A DNA stretch of 30,245 nucleotides from an uncultured Candidatus Competibacteraceae bacterium (lineage in GTDB: Bacteria; Pseudomonadota; Gammaproteobacteria; Competibacterales; Competibacteraceae): contig CALGOO010000035.1 in assembly GCA_937960715.1 (NCBI GenBank), positions 1-30,245 of the forward strand, in the 5' to 3' direction. The notes under the pieces are model-generated. The model was given only the letters and a program-made list of their open reading frames with translations, did no database searches and was not told the DNA's origin. The translations under genes were made by a program, and so were the position numbers. Shown piece by piece: positions 8,416 through 15,810 of this stretch (its first letter is position 1; every line of letters starts with the position of its first letter).

Positions 8416-9005
8416 GTTTTCTTACCCCCGGCGCTGGCCTGATCGCCTTCCACCCCTCCCCCCAGCTTGAGCGGCACGATCAGCTCGAACACCCGGGCCT
8501 GGACGTTGTTCACGCTGCGGGTTTCGATCACCTGCAACACTGGTTCGCCGAACAGATGGGTGGGACTGTTCCTAAGGTCGCGCATAAACTCGGAAATGAT
8601 GTTGTCGGAACGGGCAATGCCATTGAGTGTCACTTGGTTGGGAGCAGTCTTGAAAGCGGTCACATAGATGTCTTGGGGCACCAGCCGCGCCAGCTCGTCC
8701 AACATCCTCACCATGCCAGGTCGAATCGCCTGCAATTTTTGGACGACATTGAGACGATCCACCAGCCGGGTTTTGACTTTTTGCAACTCCTTCATCTCCT
8801 CAGCCGCCTTTTTGAGCTGGGCGATTTCGTCGCGCAAATAGTTGTTGCGCTCCTGCTGGTACTTGATGCGGTTATCGATTTCGGTGTACACCCCAAACAC
8901 GATGCCAGCCCCCAACAGCGCCGTCGCCGCCAGTATCCCGATCAGTTGACGTTGCCGTTGGACGCGGCGCGCTTCGCGCCAGGGCAGCAAATTGATGCGC
9001 GTCAT
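8412..9005 (-). CDS. pilN: PilN, type IV pilus inner-membrane protein
   Basis: PilN is the bitopic partner of PilO and binds the actin-like PilM through its cytoplasmic N-terminus. The 197-residue product starts with the near-invariant PilM-binding peptide INLLPWREARR (about 4-14). One membrane helix (about 21-41, LIGILAATALLGAGIVFGVY), a coiled coil (about 50-85) and a PilN/HofN-type periplasmic domain (about 100-185) follow. It starts one base after the pilM stop and overlaps pilO by four bases, so the genes are very likely co-translated. Typical length is about 190-200. Confidence 0.96.
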   Translation of the reverse strand: MTRINLLPWREARRVQRQRQLIGILAATALLGAGIVFGVYTEIDNRIKYQQERNNYLRDEIAQLKKAAEEMKELQKVKTRLVDRLNVVQKLQAIRPGMVRMLDELARLVPQDIYVTAFKTAPNQVTLNGIARSDNIISEFMRDLRNSPTHLFGEPVLQVIETRSVNNVQARVFELIVPLKLGGGVEGDQASAGGKKT

Positions 9006-9006
9006 G

Positions 9007-10107
9007 TCAGTCGAAGCTCCTCAGGGCCAGTCCACAGGCGATCAGCAACGATGGCGCGTCGCGCAGCAGGGCGTTGCTGTTGACCCGCGCGGCGCTCCCC
9101 ATGTTTTTGAAGGGATTGGCCACCACCGTGGTCATGCCCAGCACGTCCGCCACGACCCGGTCCAAGCCCACGACCGCGGCGCCTCCTCCACCCAAGACGA
9201 CGGTATCTACATTATAGCGACCAGAAACATACTGGTCAGAGGAAAAAAAGAACTGCAAACCGTGACCGATCTGCTCGGCCAGCAGTTGCTTGAACGGTTC
9301 CAGGATCGTGGTTGGGTAGTCCTCGCTCACCATGCCGGACCGCTTGGCCTGTTCGGCCTGGTCGCGGGGCAGACCATAGGCCTCGGCGATCCGAACAGTC
9401 AGTTGATCACTTCCAAAGCGCTGCTCGCGGGTGAAGATCACGCGATCCTGCTGCAGGATGTAAAGGGTGGTAAGGGTGGCGCCAATGTCCACGAGCGCCG
9501 TCAGGCTGTCTCTTGACTTGGACAGACTCAGCCCGCCCTCGCCGCTCGCCTTGGGTAGGCTTTCCATCAGCACTCGAAAGGCGTTTTCAAGGGCATAGGC
9601 TTCCACATCCACGACCACCGGCGTCAGGCCCGCATCCTTGAGGGTTGCTTCCCGGGTATCCACATTCTCCTTTCGCGTGGCCACCAGCATGACATCCTGT
9701 ATGTCACCACTGGCTGGAGACAAACCTTTTGCCTCAAAATCCAGATAAACCTCCTCAATGGGATAGGGAATATACTGGGTCGCTTCAATCGCGATGTTGA
9801 CCTCGATATCACCTTCCTTAAAGTCCGCCGGCATTGGCACGGTGCGGGTGATCACGCTGGAGGTTGGCACGGCGACGGCCGCGCGGCGCGTTCGGGCGCC
9901 CGCCTTACGATAGGCGCGCTTGATCGCCTCCGCCACTCCATCGGTATCGGCGGGATTACGATCCTCCACCATGCCCTCGCCGAGTGGCTCGATGGCAAAG
10001 CCCTCGACCCGAAACCGCGGTCCGGAACGGCTCAGTTCGACCAACTTGACCGCCGAGGGACCGATGTCGATGCCCAAAAAGGGTTCTTTACGCGTGAACA
10101 GAGCCAA
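9007..10107 (-). CDS. pilM: PilM, actin-like ATPase of the type IV pilus
   Basis: PilM is the cytoplasmic actin/FtsA-like protein that binds the PilN N-terminus and connects the pilus motor to the envelope complex. I place the start at TTG 10107, because GAGGAA lies just upstream and the 366-residue protein then begins MALFTRKEPFLGIDIG, as PilM proteins do. An upstream ATG at 10191 would add 28 atypical residues. Actin-type motifs are visible: GIDIGPSAVKLVEL (phosphate 1, about 11-24), LVDIGATLTTLYIL (phosphate 2) and VVLGGGGAAVVGLDRV (adenosine region). It is the first gene of pilMNOPQ, so the operon promoter must lie in 10108-10419, which also holds a small repeat element. Confidence 0.94.
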   Translation of the reverse strand: MALFTRKEPFLGIDIGPSAVKLVELSRSGPRFRVEGFAIEPLGEGMVEDRNPADTDGVAEAIKRAYRKAGARTRRAAVAVPTSSVITRTVPMPADFKEGDIEVNIAIEATQYIPYPIEEVYLDFEAKGLSPASGDIQDVMLVATRKENVDTREATLKDAGLTPVVVDVEAYALENAFRVLMESLPKASGEGGLSLSKSRDSLTALVDIGATLTTLYILQQDRVIFTREQRFGSDQLTVRIAEAYGLPRDQAEQAKRSGMVSEDYPTTILEPFKQLLAEQIGHGLQFFFSSDQYVSGRYNVDTVVLGGGGAAVVGLDRVVADVLGMTTVVANPFKNMGSAARVNSNALLRDAPSLLIACGLALRSFD

Positions 10108-10419
10108 GTTACGCTTCCTCGCTTGGTTGGAACGGACGATCGAACGCTCGCTCCGTGAAATATAGAGAATATAGCAAATGATCGTACCCACGGTGTCGTC
10201 GGGCGGCGGCCTGGCTTATCCGCGGATGGTGGCTGTCCTTGCCTTAGAGGCTGTCTAAAAACTAACGCATTGATTAATCTGGGTTCAGATATTGTTTCCA
10301 ACCGGATTTCTGGTTGATCCAGCCGAACAAAGGCTGCCCCATGGAAAATTTTTCAGAAAAATCAAAGATGAGTTTTCCGACTGTCTCTTAAACCGATCAC
10401 CCGTGCCCGGAGTTCGCCC
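10108..10419. other. pilM / 10420-gene divergent intergenic region
   Basis: I see no gene. AT-rich TATATT and TATAGA hexamers between 10155 and 10175, on the pilM side, could serve as a -10 region, but no clear -35 is visible at the right spacing. The right half is occupied by the MITE-like inverted-repeat unit described separately, so the gene at 10420 may depend on sequence inside that element. Confidence 0.4.
10243..10391. repeat. MITE-like element with imperfect terminal inverted repeats
   Basis: About 149 bases are bounded by 19-base imperfect inverted repeats: CTTAGAGGCTGTCTAAAAA at 10243-10261 against the complement of 10373-10391, with 13 of 19 positions matching. Inside are two small hairpins: CAACC/GGTTG at 10299-10316 and CAGCC/GGCTG at 10320-10336. 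The interior is more AT-rich than its surroundings and has no coding potential. The GGCTGTCTAAAAA end resembles ends seen in some transposon families, but I cannot assign one, and no clear target duplication is visible. A degenerate MITE or IS remnant is inference. Confidence 0.4.
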
Positions 10420-11034
10420 ATGTCCCGCCGCCTTCGCGACGACCATCGTCTCAAAACCCTGATCGCCCAGGAATGCGCCCGGCTCATTGTCGAGGAAGGC
10501 GTTCAGAACTTTGGCGCCGCCCGGCGCAAGGCCGCCCTGCGGCTGGCCATCAACGATCGGACCATCCTGCCGGACAACATCGCCATCGAGCAAGCCATGC
10601 TCGATCGCCAGCGGCTGTTCCACGCCGACCGTCAGACGATCCATCTTCGGGGCTTGCGAGAAACCGCCCTGGACGCCATGCGGTTTCTGGCGCGCTTTCG
10701 TCCACGTCTGGTCGGTTCGGTGCTGAGCGGCGCCGCTAGCCCCCATGCCAGCATACAACTGCATCTGTTCGCCGACTCGCCCGAGGAAATCGCACTGTTC
10801 CTGCTGGAATGTGGTATTCCCTTCGAAACGGACGAGCATCGGCTGAACATGGCCAGCGGTGCCCGGGTTTGCCTGCCGGTCTTTCGCTTCACCGCCGGTG
10901 AGGCCCGCATCGATCTCACGATCTTCGGGTCGCTGGCCGAGCGGGAAGCTCCGCTCAGCCCGGTCAACGGCCGCCCCATGCAGCGGGTGGGCCTGGTCGA
11001 AGTTCAGGCCCTGTTGGCCGAGCCCTGGCCTTGA
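10420..11034 (+). CDS. Conserved protein of unknown function, possibly nucleotidyltransferase-like
   Basis: The 204-residue soluble product begins MSRRLRDDHRLKTLIAQECARLIVEEG and has a GGAG ribosome-binding site eight bases before its ATG. The first third is helical and basic and names no motif I know. The middle contains GSVLSGAASPHASIQLHLF (about 101-119), which loosely recalls the G-S-x-x-x-G helix and following acidic strand of minimal nucleotidyltransferases. The expected catalytic D-x-D pair is not obvious, so activity is doubtful. There is no signal peptide or membrane helix. It is divergent from pilM and stands alone. I regard the coding call as firm and the family guess as weak. Confidence 0.75.
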   Translation: MSRRLRDDHRLKTLIAQECARLIVEEGVQNFGAARRKAALRLAINDRTILPDNIAIEQAMLDRQRLFHADRQTIHLRGLRETALDAMRFLARFRPRLVGSVLSGAASPHASIQLHLFADSPEEIALFLLECGIPFETDEHRLNMASGARVCLPVFRFTAGEARIDLTIFGSLAEREAPLSPVNGRPMQRVGLVEVQALLAEPWP

Positions 11035-11082
11035 ATATCCTTGATCCCGCTGCCTGATCACGCTTCGAAACTTCGATTTCGT

Positions 11083-11355
11083 TTACGCCCTGGCCGGATG
11101 GTCGGGATGGGTGTCCACGAAATGTTTGAGCACCAATTTCAGTTTCAGCACCTTGTCGGCGTGACCGCGCCGACGCTCCTCCTCGATATCTTCCAAAATG
11201 ATGCGCTTGATCATGGGGACGCCTTCCGGGCTATGGACCAGATAGCTACCCAGTTCCAACGCCGCCATCTCCGGCAGATGTTCGTGTTCGGCGATAGCCT
11301 CGATCTCTTCTTCGGTCAGGTCGCTCAGCTCCACGCAATCCAGATAGGTCAACAT
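11083..11355 (-). CDS. Small acidic conserved protein of unknown function
   Basis: The 90-residue product starts MLTYLDCVELSDLTEEEIEAIAEHEHLPEM and is predominantly helical and highly charged, with an acidic first half and a basic end. No transmembrane segment or known catalytic motif is visible. I chose ATG 11355, with GGGGAGAA seven bases upstream, rather than the longer in-frame start at 11397. Similar short proteins occur in gammaproteobacteria as uncharacterised genes, as far as I recall. It converges with the gene ending at 11034, and its stop lies about 50 bases from that stop. The function cannot be assigned. Confidence 0.7.
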   Translation of the reverse strand: MLTYLDCVELSDLTEEEIEAIAEHEHLPEMAALELGSYLVHSPEGVPMIKRIILEDIEEERRRGHADKVLKLKLVLKHFVDTHPDHPARA

Positions 11356-11792
11356 GATGGGATTCTCCCCGGGATCGTTTGATGGTTTAAAGCCCACTAC
11401 GACGCGCCGCCAGCACGGCGCCAGCCCGCTCCGCTATAGTTTAAGTAAAGGTTAAACCCGACCCCGCGTCCATACAAGCGCAAACCCCATCGCTTTTGTA
11501 CTTATCGCGCGCCTTGTCCATCCAACATCCATCTTCAGTGGGGTAATACATGAATTAGGTAGTGGTGTATCTCAAGGCAAGAGAAGGTCGGATCGTCACC
11601 ACCCAACCAAAGCGCCAAGACGCGCGCCTTGGATCAAGCGCCCGCGGCGGGTAGCCGTATCGCCTCCGAGCTTCGGCAGTCACTTTCATCTCCGTCGGCG
11701 CGCCTTTCATCATGAGCCGTTTCGTTCTATGAATTCGTCCCGCCGTGGTGCGATACTATCCATTTGGTACCGCGACCTTTCACCTGTCCGCC
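11356..11792. other. Intergenic region without recognisable gene
   Basis: I see no coding region or RNA gene. An inverted repeat GTTTAA (11439-11444) / TTAAAC (11452-11457) with a seven-base spacer lies about 85 bases upstream of the small acidic gene's start and could be an operator. The rest (about 11460-11740) has mixed composition with no long repeat. Confidence 0.4.
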
Positions 11793-12008
11793 ATGCCCAC
11801 CGACTCCGTTTCTCCGCCCAGCGATCCGCCATCCCCTTGCATCGGCGTGTGCGTCATCAACCCGCAAACCCAGGTCTGCGATGGCTGTTTCCGCGCTTTG
11901 GACGAAATCGCTGGCTGGTGGGACTACTCTTCCGACCAGAAGCATAGGGTGCTGGCCAAGGTGGATGAGCGCCTGAGGCGCATTATGAGTGGTGCGTTTT
12001 TCGACTGA
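11793..12008 (+). CDS. DUF1289 family small cysteine-rich protein
   Basis: The 71-residue product has the DUF1289 signature CIGVCVINPQTQVCDGCFRALDEIAGW (about 12-38), with two pairs of cysteines (C-x3-C and C-x2-C) that probably bind a metal. This is followed by a short helical, basic tail. The function of the family is not established. I start at ATG 11793 (MPTDSVSPP) rather than the in-frame start at 11745, because family members begin just before the first cysteine pair. No strong ribosome-binding site is visible. It precedes the DUF2889 gene by 44 bases on the same strand. Confidence 0.85.
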   Translation: MPTDSVSPPSDPPSPCIGVCVINPQTQVCDGCFRALDEIAGWWDYSSDQKHRVLAKVDERLRRIMSGAFFD

Positions 12009-12052
12009 CCTCTTGACACCGGCCAGCCTCAATCAGTTACCTGGAGGATTTC

Positions 12053-12658
12053 ATGCCGCTCTCTGCCCCCGTTCCGCGCCAGTTGCTGCACCGGCGCATC
12101 GTGCAATGCATAGGCTACCGCCGCGAGGATGGATTATGGGATATCGAGGGCCAACTCGTGGACACCAAGGCCTATTCGTTCCCCAACGAGGATCGGGGCG
12201 GCGTCATCCAGGCCGGCGAACCGCTGCACGAGATGTGGATTCGTCTGACGGTAGACGATCAGTTCCAGATCCGCGACGTGGAGGCGCGCACCGACGCCGC
12301 ACCGTTCGGGCTTTGCCCCGCCATCACCTCCCGCTACCGACAACTGATCGGCGTGCGGGTTGGGCCGGGCTGGTCGCTCAAGCTCAAGGAATTGTTCACT
12401 GGCGTCCAGGGTTGCACCCATATGACGGAATTGCTTGGCCCAGTCGCCACCACCTTTTTCCAGACGGTCTACGGCCAGCGCTACGACGAGGAAGACGCCA
12501 AACCCGCCGCCGATCGGGCGCCGCCACCGGTCTTGAACACTTGTCACGCCTTGGCCAGTCACAGCCCAGTGGTGAAAAAACGCTGGCCGCGAGCGTATGG
12601 CGGACCGGATCGGGGGGGGGAGGAGCGTCTCCAGCCACTGTTGGACGCTATTACCTGA
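12053..12658 (+). CDS. DUF2889 family protein
   Basis: The 201-residue soluble product fits the DUF2889 family of unknown function. Visible features are RRIVQCIGYRREDGLWDIEGQLVD (about 13-36), LHEMWIRLTVDD (about 58-69), AAPFGLCPAI (about 82-91) and the conserved GCTHMTELLGP segment (about 121-131). A perfect GGAGG lies six bases before the ATG. The 3' end carries a run of nine G (12612-12620), so a slip there would alter only about the last 14 residues. It converges with gpsA, with 41 bases between the stops. It may share a transcript with the DUF1289 gene upstream. Confidence 0.9.
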   Translation: MPLSAPVPRQLLHRRIVQCIGYRREDGLWDIEGQLVDTKAYSFPNEDRGGVIQAGEPLHEMWIRLTVDDQFQIRDVEARTDAAPFGLCPAITSRYRQLIGVRVGPGWSLKLKELFTGVQGCTHMTELLGPVATTFFQTVYGQRYDEEDAKPAADRAPPPVLNTCHALASHSPVVKKRWPRAYGGPDRGGEERLQPLLDAIT

Positions 12659-12699
12659 GCGAGCCGCGGCGAACCAGGGAGACATCGGCGACGCCGGCT

Positions 12700-13698
12700 T
12701 CACACCACCTCGGGTTTGGGGTCGCGCGCCAACAAAATTTCCACCGCCCGGCGCGGCTCCTGGCCATGATACAGCACGTTGTTGACCTGCTCGGTAATTG
12801 GCATTTCCACCCCGCGTCGCCGGGCCAGCCGCAGCACTTCCCGCGCCGTGGCCGCCCCTTCCACCACCTGGCCGATGGCTGTGGCGGCTGACTTGGGGGT
12901 TTCACCCCGGCCAACGGCCAAACCGAACCGGCGATTGCGCGACTGGTCGTCGGTGCAGGTCAGCACCAGATCGCCAATGCCGGCCAGTCCCATGAACGTT
13001 TCGCGCTGGCCACCCACCACCAGCCCCAGCCGCGCCATCTCCGCCAGTCCACGGGTGATCAACGCCGCCCGAGCGTTGGCGCCGAATCCCAGACCGTCGG
13101 CGATGCCGGCGGCGATGGCCAACACGTTCTTGACCGCTCCGCCCAGCTCGACGCCGATCACATCGGCGCTGGTATAGGCGCGCAGATTGGAGCCGTGCAG
13201 CAGGGCCGCCACCCGTCGCGCATGCATCGCATCATCGGAAGCGACGGTAACGGCGGTCGGCAAGCCGCGCGCCACCTCCCCGGCGAAGCTGGGTCCCGAA
13301 ATGACCGCCACTGGCCAAGCCACTCCCAGTATCTCCGCCGTGACCTCGTGCAAGAATCGTCCTCCGCCGTGCTCCAGACCCTTGGTGGCCCAAGCGAAAC
13401 CGGCGTCCGCCGGCAAGTACGACCGCAATCGAGTCAGGGTAGCTCCATAGGCATGGCTGGGCACCACCGCCAGCGCCAGATCGGCGCCAGCCACCGCTTC
13501 CGCCAGGTCGACGCCGACGGTCAGGGTCGAGAGAAAGGGAATGCCAGGGAGATAGCGACGATTTTCCCGCTCCCGGCGCAGTGGCGCGATTTCCTCGGGG
13601 TCGTGACCCCACAACCGGACCGTGTGGCCATTGCGCGCCAACAGCAACGCCAGGGCGGTGCCCCAGGAGCCGGGACCGAGCACCGCGACCGTGGCCAC
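12700..13698 (-). CDS. gpsA: GpsA, sn-glycerol-3-phosphate dehydrogenase [NAD(P)+]
   Basis: GpsA reduces dihydroxyacetone phosphate to sn-glycerol 3-phosphate, the backbone for phospholipid synthesis, in the cytoplasm. The 332-residue product has the N-terminal Rossmann motif VAVLGPGSWGTALALLLA (about 4-21). It also has the family stretch GPSFAGEVARGLPTAV and the catalytic-lysine region GAVKNVLAIAAGIADGLGFG, followed by ARAALITRGLAEM. Length matches the family (about 330-340). It starts 12 bases after secB, the same neighbour as in E. coli (grxC-secB-gpsA), and is the last gene of the leftward run that starts with the ArsR regulator. Confidence 0.97.
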   Translation of the reverse strand: MATVAVLGPGSWGTALALLLARNGHTVRLWGHDPEEIAPLRRERENRRYLPGIPFLSTLTVGVDLAEAVAGADLALAVVPSHAYGATLTRLRSYLPADAGFAWATKGLEHGGGRFLHEVTAEILGVAWPVAVISGPSFAGEVARGLPTAVTVASDDAMHARRVAALLHGSNLRAYTSADVIGVELGGAVKNVLAIAAGIADGLGFGANARAALITRGLAEMARLGLVVGGQRETFMGLAGIGDLVLTCTDDQSRNRRFGLAVGRGETPKSAATAIGQVVEGAATAREVLRLARRRGVEMPITEQVNNVLYHGQEPRRAVEILLARDPKPEVV

Positions 13699-13710
13699 GA
13701 CGCTCTCGCG

Positions 13711-14184
13711 TCAGTGCGCCGCTGGCGGCGCAACTCCAGCCGCCTGCGCCTGTTGTTGTTGCAGGCGCTGCATGTACATACCGTCGAAGTTGATCGGATT
13801 GAGCAGCAACGCTGGGAAACCTCCCTTGCCGATCAAGGAAGCCAGCTCCTCGCGGGCGAAGGGGAACAGAATATTTGGACAAAAGGCGTGCAGCATGTGC
13901 CCCATTTGTGGCTCGCCGAAGCCGCGCAGGGTAAACAGCCCACCCTGCTGAACCTCGGCCAAATAGGCGGTGCGCTCGCCGACCTTGGTGGTGATGGTCA
14001 GGGTTAGCACTACTTCGAACAACTCCTCGGTCAACGGCGTGGCGCCGGTTTCCAGCCGGACTTCGGTTTGCGGCTGCCATTGCTCGGTAAAAATCAGGGG
14101 GGAATTGGGCGTCTCCAGCGACACATCCTTCAGATAGACTTTCTGGATTTCAAAGTGCTGGGGAACCTGCGGTTGCTCGCTCAT
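13711..14184 (-). CDS. secB: SecB, preprotein export chaperone
   Basis: SecB keeps secretory preproteins unfolded and hands them to SecA; it works as a cytoplasmic tetramer. The 157-residue product (E. coli 155) shows the conserved core FEIQKVYLKDVSLETPNSP (about 11-29), the VVLTLTITTKVGERTAYLAEVQQ strands and the HAFCPNILFPFAREELASLIGKGGFPALLLNPINF signature in two adjoining halves (about 94-128). A Gln-rich C-terminus follows (RLQQQQAQAAG). It sits between the broken glutaredoxin gene and gpsA, the order known from enterobacteria. Confidence 0.97.
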   Translation of the reverse strand: MSEQPQVPQHFEIQKVYLKDVSLETPNSPLIFTEQWQPQTEVRLETGATPLTEELFEVVLTLTITTKVGERTAYLAEVQQGGLFTLRGFGEPQMGHMLHAFCPNILFPFAREELASLIGKGGFPALLLNPINFDGMYMQRLQQQQAQAAGVAPPAAH

Positions 14185-14240
14185 GCGAATGCTCTAGGTT
14201 TGGGGTTGAGGGCTGAAGAGATCCGCCGGAAACGGCGGGT

Positions 14241-14496
14241 TCACAGGGGATTTAGCAGTGAGTCCAATTCGCCGCGCTGGTCCAACGCGACCAAGTCGTC
14301 ACAACCGCCGAGGTGTCGGGCGTCGATGAAGATCTGCGGTACGGTGGCGCGGCCAGCACGCTCGGCCATCTCGCGCCACAGTCGCGGATCGCGGTCCACG
14401 TCCAACACCGTGTAGGCCACGCCCTGCCGACCCAGTAAGGCGCGCGCGCCGGCAGTAGGAACAAAATTCGGAGCTGTAAAGAACGATGTTCGACAC
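14241..14496 (-). pseudogene. grxC: Glutaredoxin (GrxC-like), frameshifted in a CG dinucleotide run
   Basis: Glutaredoxins reduce disulfides with glutathione. From GTG 14496 the first frame reads MSNIVLYSSEFCSYCRRAR and then loses similarity. The neighbouring frame continues exactly where a glutaredoxin should: LLGRQGVAYTVLDVDRDP, then the TVPQIFI cis-proline segment, then HLGGCDDLVALD, ending LLNPL at 14241. The break falls in an alternating CG run at 14440-14450. Adding two bases restores the family spacing C-x-x-C-x-R-A-x-A-L-L, so two bases appear to be missing. The active site is C-S-Y-C, not the common C-P-Y-C. All other parts of the domain are intact, so a recent slip or a sequencing error are both possible. 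It lies in the operon between the rhodanese gene and secB. Confidence 0.88.
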
Positions 14497-14523
14497 AGCG
14501 TGTCCAGTCTGGTTGTCAGGCCG

Positions 14524-14955
14524 TCAAGGTTTCTTGCGACTGATTGGCAAGCGGGCGTCCAACCAGCTTGGCAAGCCGCCGTTTAGGCTATGCACATCGG
14601 CAAAACCCTGTTTTTTGAGCAGGGCGCAGGCCGCTGGGGACGTCGCGCCGGTGCGGCAATAGACGATCATCGGCTTGTCCTTGACCTTGGTCAACTCGCT
14701 CAGGCGCTCTTGCAGGGCGCTGAACGGAATGTGGCGAGCCTGCGGGATATGGCCTTCCTTATAGTCACCCGCGTCGCGGATGTCCACGATCACGGCGTCC
14801 CGATCGTTGATCAGCCGCAAGGCGCTGGCAGCGTCAAGAGTACTTACCCCCCGCATCTTGCGCAGGATCTCGCCGCCGACCAACATGCCCAGAATGGCGA
14901 ACAGTGCCACGAACAACAGCCAGTTGCGCAGGGCAAATTCAATGAAATCGCTCAT
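14524..14955 (-). CDS. Membrane-anchored rhodanese-domain protein (YibN-like)
   Basis: The 143-residue product has an N-terminal membrane helix (about 11-28, NWLLFVALFAILGMLVGG) followed by a single rhodanese domain (about 40-138). The active-site loop is CRTGATS with the catalytic Cys at about 100, so sulfurtransferase chemistry with a persulfide intermediate is likely. E. coli has a similar protein, YibN, at the same place next to grxC-secB-gpsA. The gene follows the DUF2892 gene by 28 bases and precedes the glutaredoxin by 27, all leftward, suggesting one transcript. The substrate is not known; handling of sulfane sulfur is inference. Confidence 0.93.
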   Translation of the reverse strand: MSDFIEFALRNWLLFVALFAILGMLVGGEILRKMRGVSTLDAASALRLINDRDAVIVDIRDAGDYKEGHIPQARHIPFSALQERLSELTKVKDKPMIVYCRTGATSPAACALLKKQGFADVHSLNGGLPSWLDARLPISRKKP

Positions 14956-14983
14956 CGCCGATCCCTAGATCAAATGCTTCAGT

Positions 14984-15196
14984 CTAATCACTGGCTTTTT
15001 TGACGCCCAGCTTCCATAAGATCGTCTCCGCGGGGCAAAAACGAGTGAAGCCGCTTTGAAACAGATTGAAGCCGACGAAAGCGGTGAACCACAGCCAGTA
15101 GCTGCTGTGATAGAGCGGACTGGCCGGCGCCCCGAACAGCAGTGACAGTAAAACGAAGGAGCCGGCCATGATCCGGATAATTCGTTCGCTATTCAT
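14984..15196 (-). CDS. DUF2892 inner-membrane protein
   Basis: The 70-residue product is a two-helix membrane protein of the DUF2892 (YgaP C-terminal domain) type. The first helix is about 8-24 (IMAGSFVLLSLLFGAPA) and the second about 32-47 (SYWLWFTAFVGFNLFQ). The conserved ending is SGFTRFCPAETILWKLG, with one Cys at about 54. In E. coli YgaP this module is fused to a rhodanese; here it is separate, with the rhodanese gene 28 bases downstream. It lies 29 bases after the ArsR regulator. A role in sulfur-species movement or anchoring is inference from these neighbours. Confidence 0.88.
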   Translation of the reverse strand: MNSERIIRIMAGSFVLLSLLFGAPASPLYHSSYWLWFTAFVGFNLFQSGFTRFCPAETILWKLGVKKASD

Positions 15197-15225
15197 GCAA
15201 AAACCTTATGTTAGAGCTATCAAGG

Positions 15226-15516
15226 CTAATCCCGAGCGCAGAACACGTCCCGCATCATGCCGATCAGGCGCAGGGTACGAGTGTCGCCCACTCGATAATA
15301 AACCCGATTGGCATCCTTGCGGCAGGTCAGGATGCTCTTGTCGCGGAGGATGGCCAGATGTTGGGAGATGTTGCTTTGCGAGGTGCCGACTTGCTCGACG
15401 ATGTCCTGCACGCTGGCTTCCTGGTCGCCCAGGGTGCAGAGAATCTTGAGCCGCAACGGGTGCGACATCGCCTTGAGCGAGCGTGACGCCCGTTCGATAT
15501 CTTCGTCGCGGGTCAT
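15226..15516 (-). CDS. ArsR-family regulator, putative persulfide/redox sensor
   Basis: The 96-residue product is a winged-helix ArsR/SmtB protein. AMSHPLRLKILCTLGD (about 16-31) leads into the recognition helix region TSQSNISQHLAILRDKSI (about 45-62) and the wing RKDANRVYYRVGD (about 66-78). It lacks the classic metal-binding C-V-C motif. Cysteines are C27, C65 and C93; C27 and C93 are 66 residues apart, the same spacing I recall for the persulfide-sensing pairs of BigR (42/108) and SqrR (41/107). I use ATG 15516; an in-frame ATG-ATG at 15585 gives a 23-residue longer form. It is first in the leftward run and faces gpmA across 294 bases, where I see no other gene. Confidence 0.85.
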   Translation of the reverse strand: MTRDEDIERASRSLKAMSHPLRLKILCTLGDQEASVQDIVEQVGTSQSNISQHLAILRDKSILTCRKDANRVYYRVGDTRTLRLIGMMRDVFCARD

Positions 15517-15810
15517 CAGAAAATCCGGCGAGACACTGGAATCGACGCTATGTCGCGCCACGCCGGCGCGTTCGCCGCGCATCATGTTCCAACCAGGCCT
15601 CGTCCAGGAATCTTGCCGACCAGCATAGCGGAATATGGCGCCATTGAGAAGTTGCGAACACCGCCAAGCCTCCAAATCGGGGGCGTGGCTGGCACAATCG
15701 GCTGACCGGGCGTATGATTCCGGCGTCAAAATTCCATGCGATCCGGACGGCCCGCGCCGGATTCGATAACGACAACAAACCGCGCTGAACGACGAGGAGG
15801 TTTTTATCCC

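Noticed and set aside
10155..10195. Sigma-54-type promoter for pilM (TGGGTA ... TTTGCT)
   Set aside because: The GG and GC elements are 11 or 12 bases apart where 10 is needed, so the site does not fit the consensus.
12612..12620. Nine-G run in the DUF2889 gene as a phase-variation switch
   Set aside because: It lies near the very end of the gene, so slippage would change only about 14 terminal residues, and the present frame is intact.
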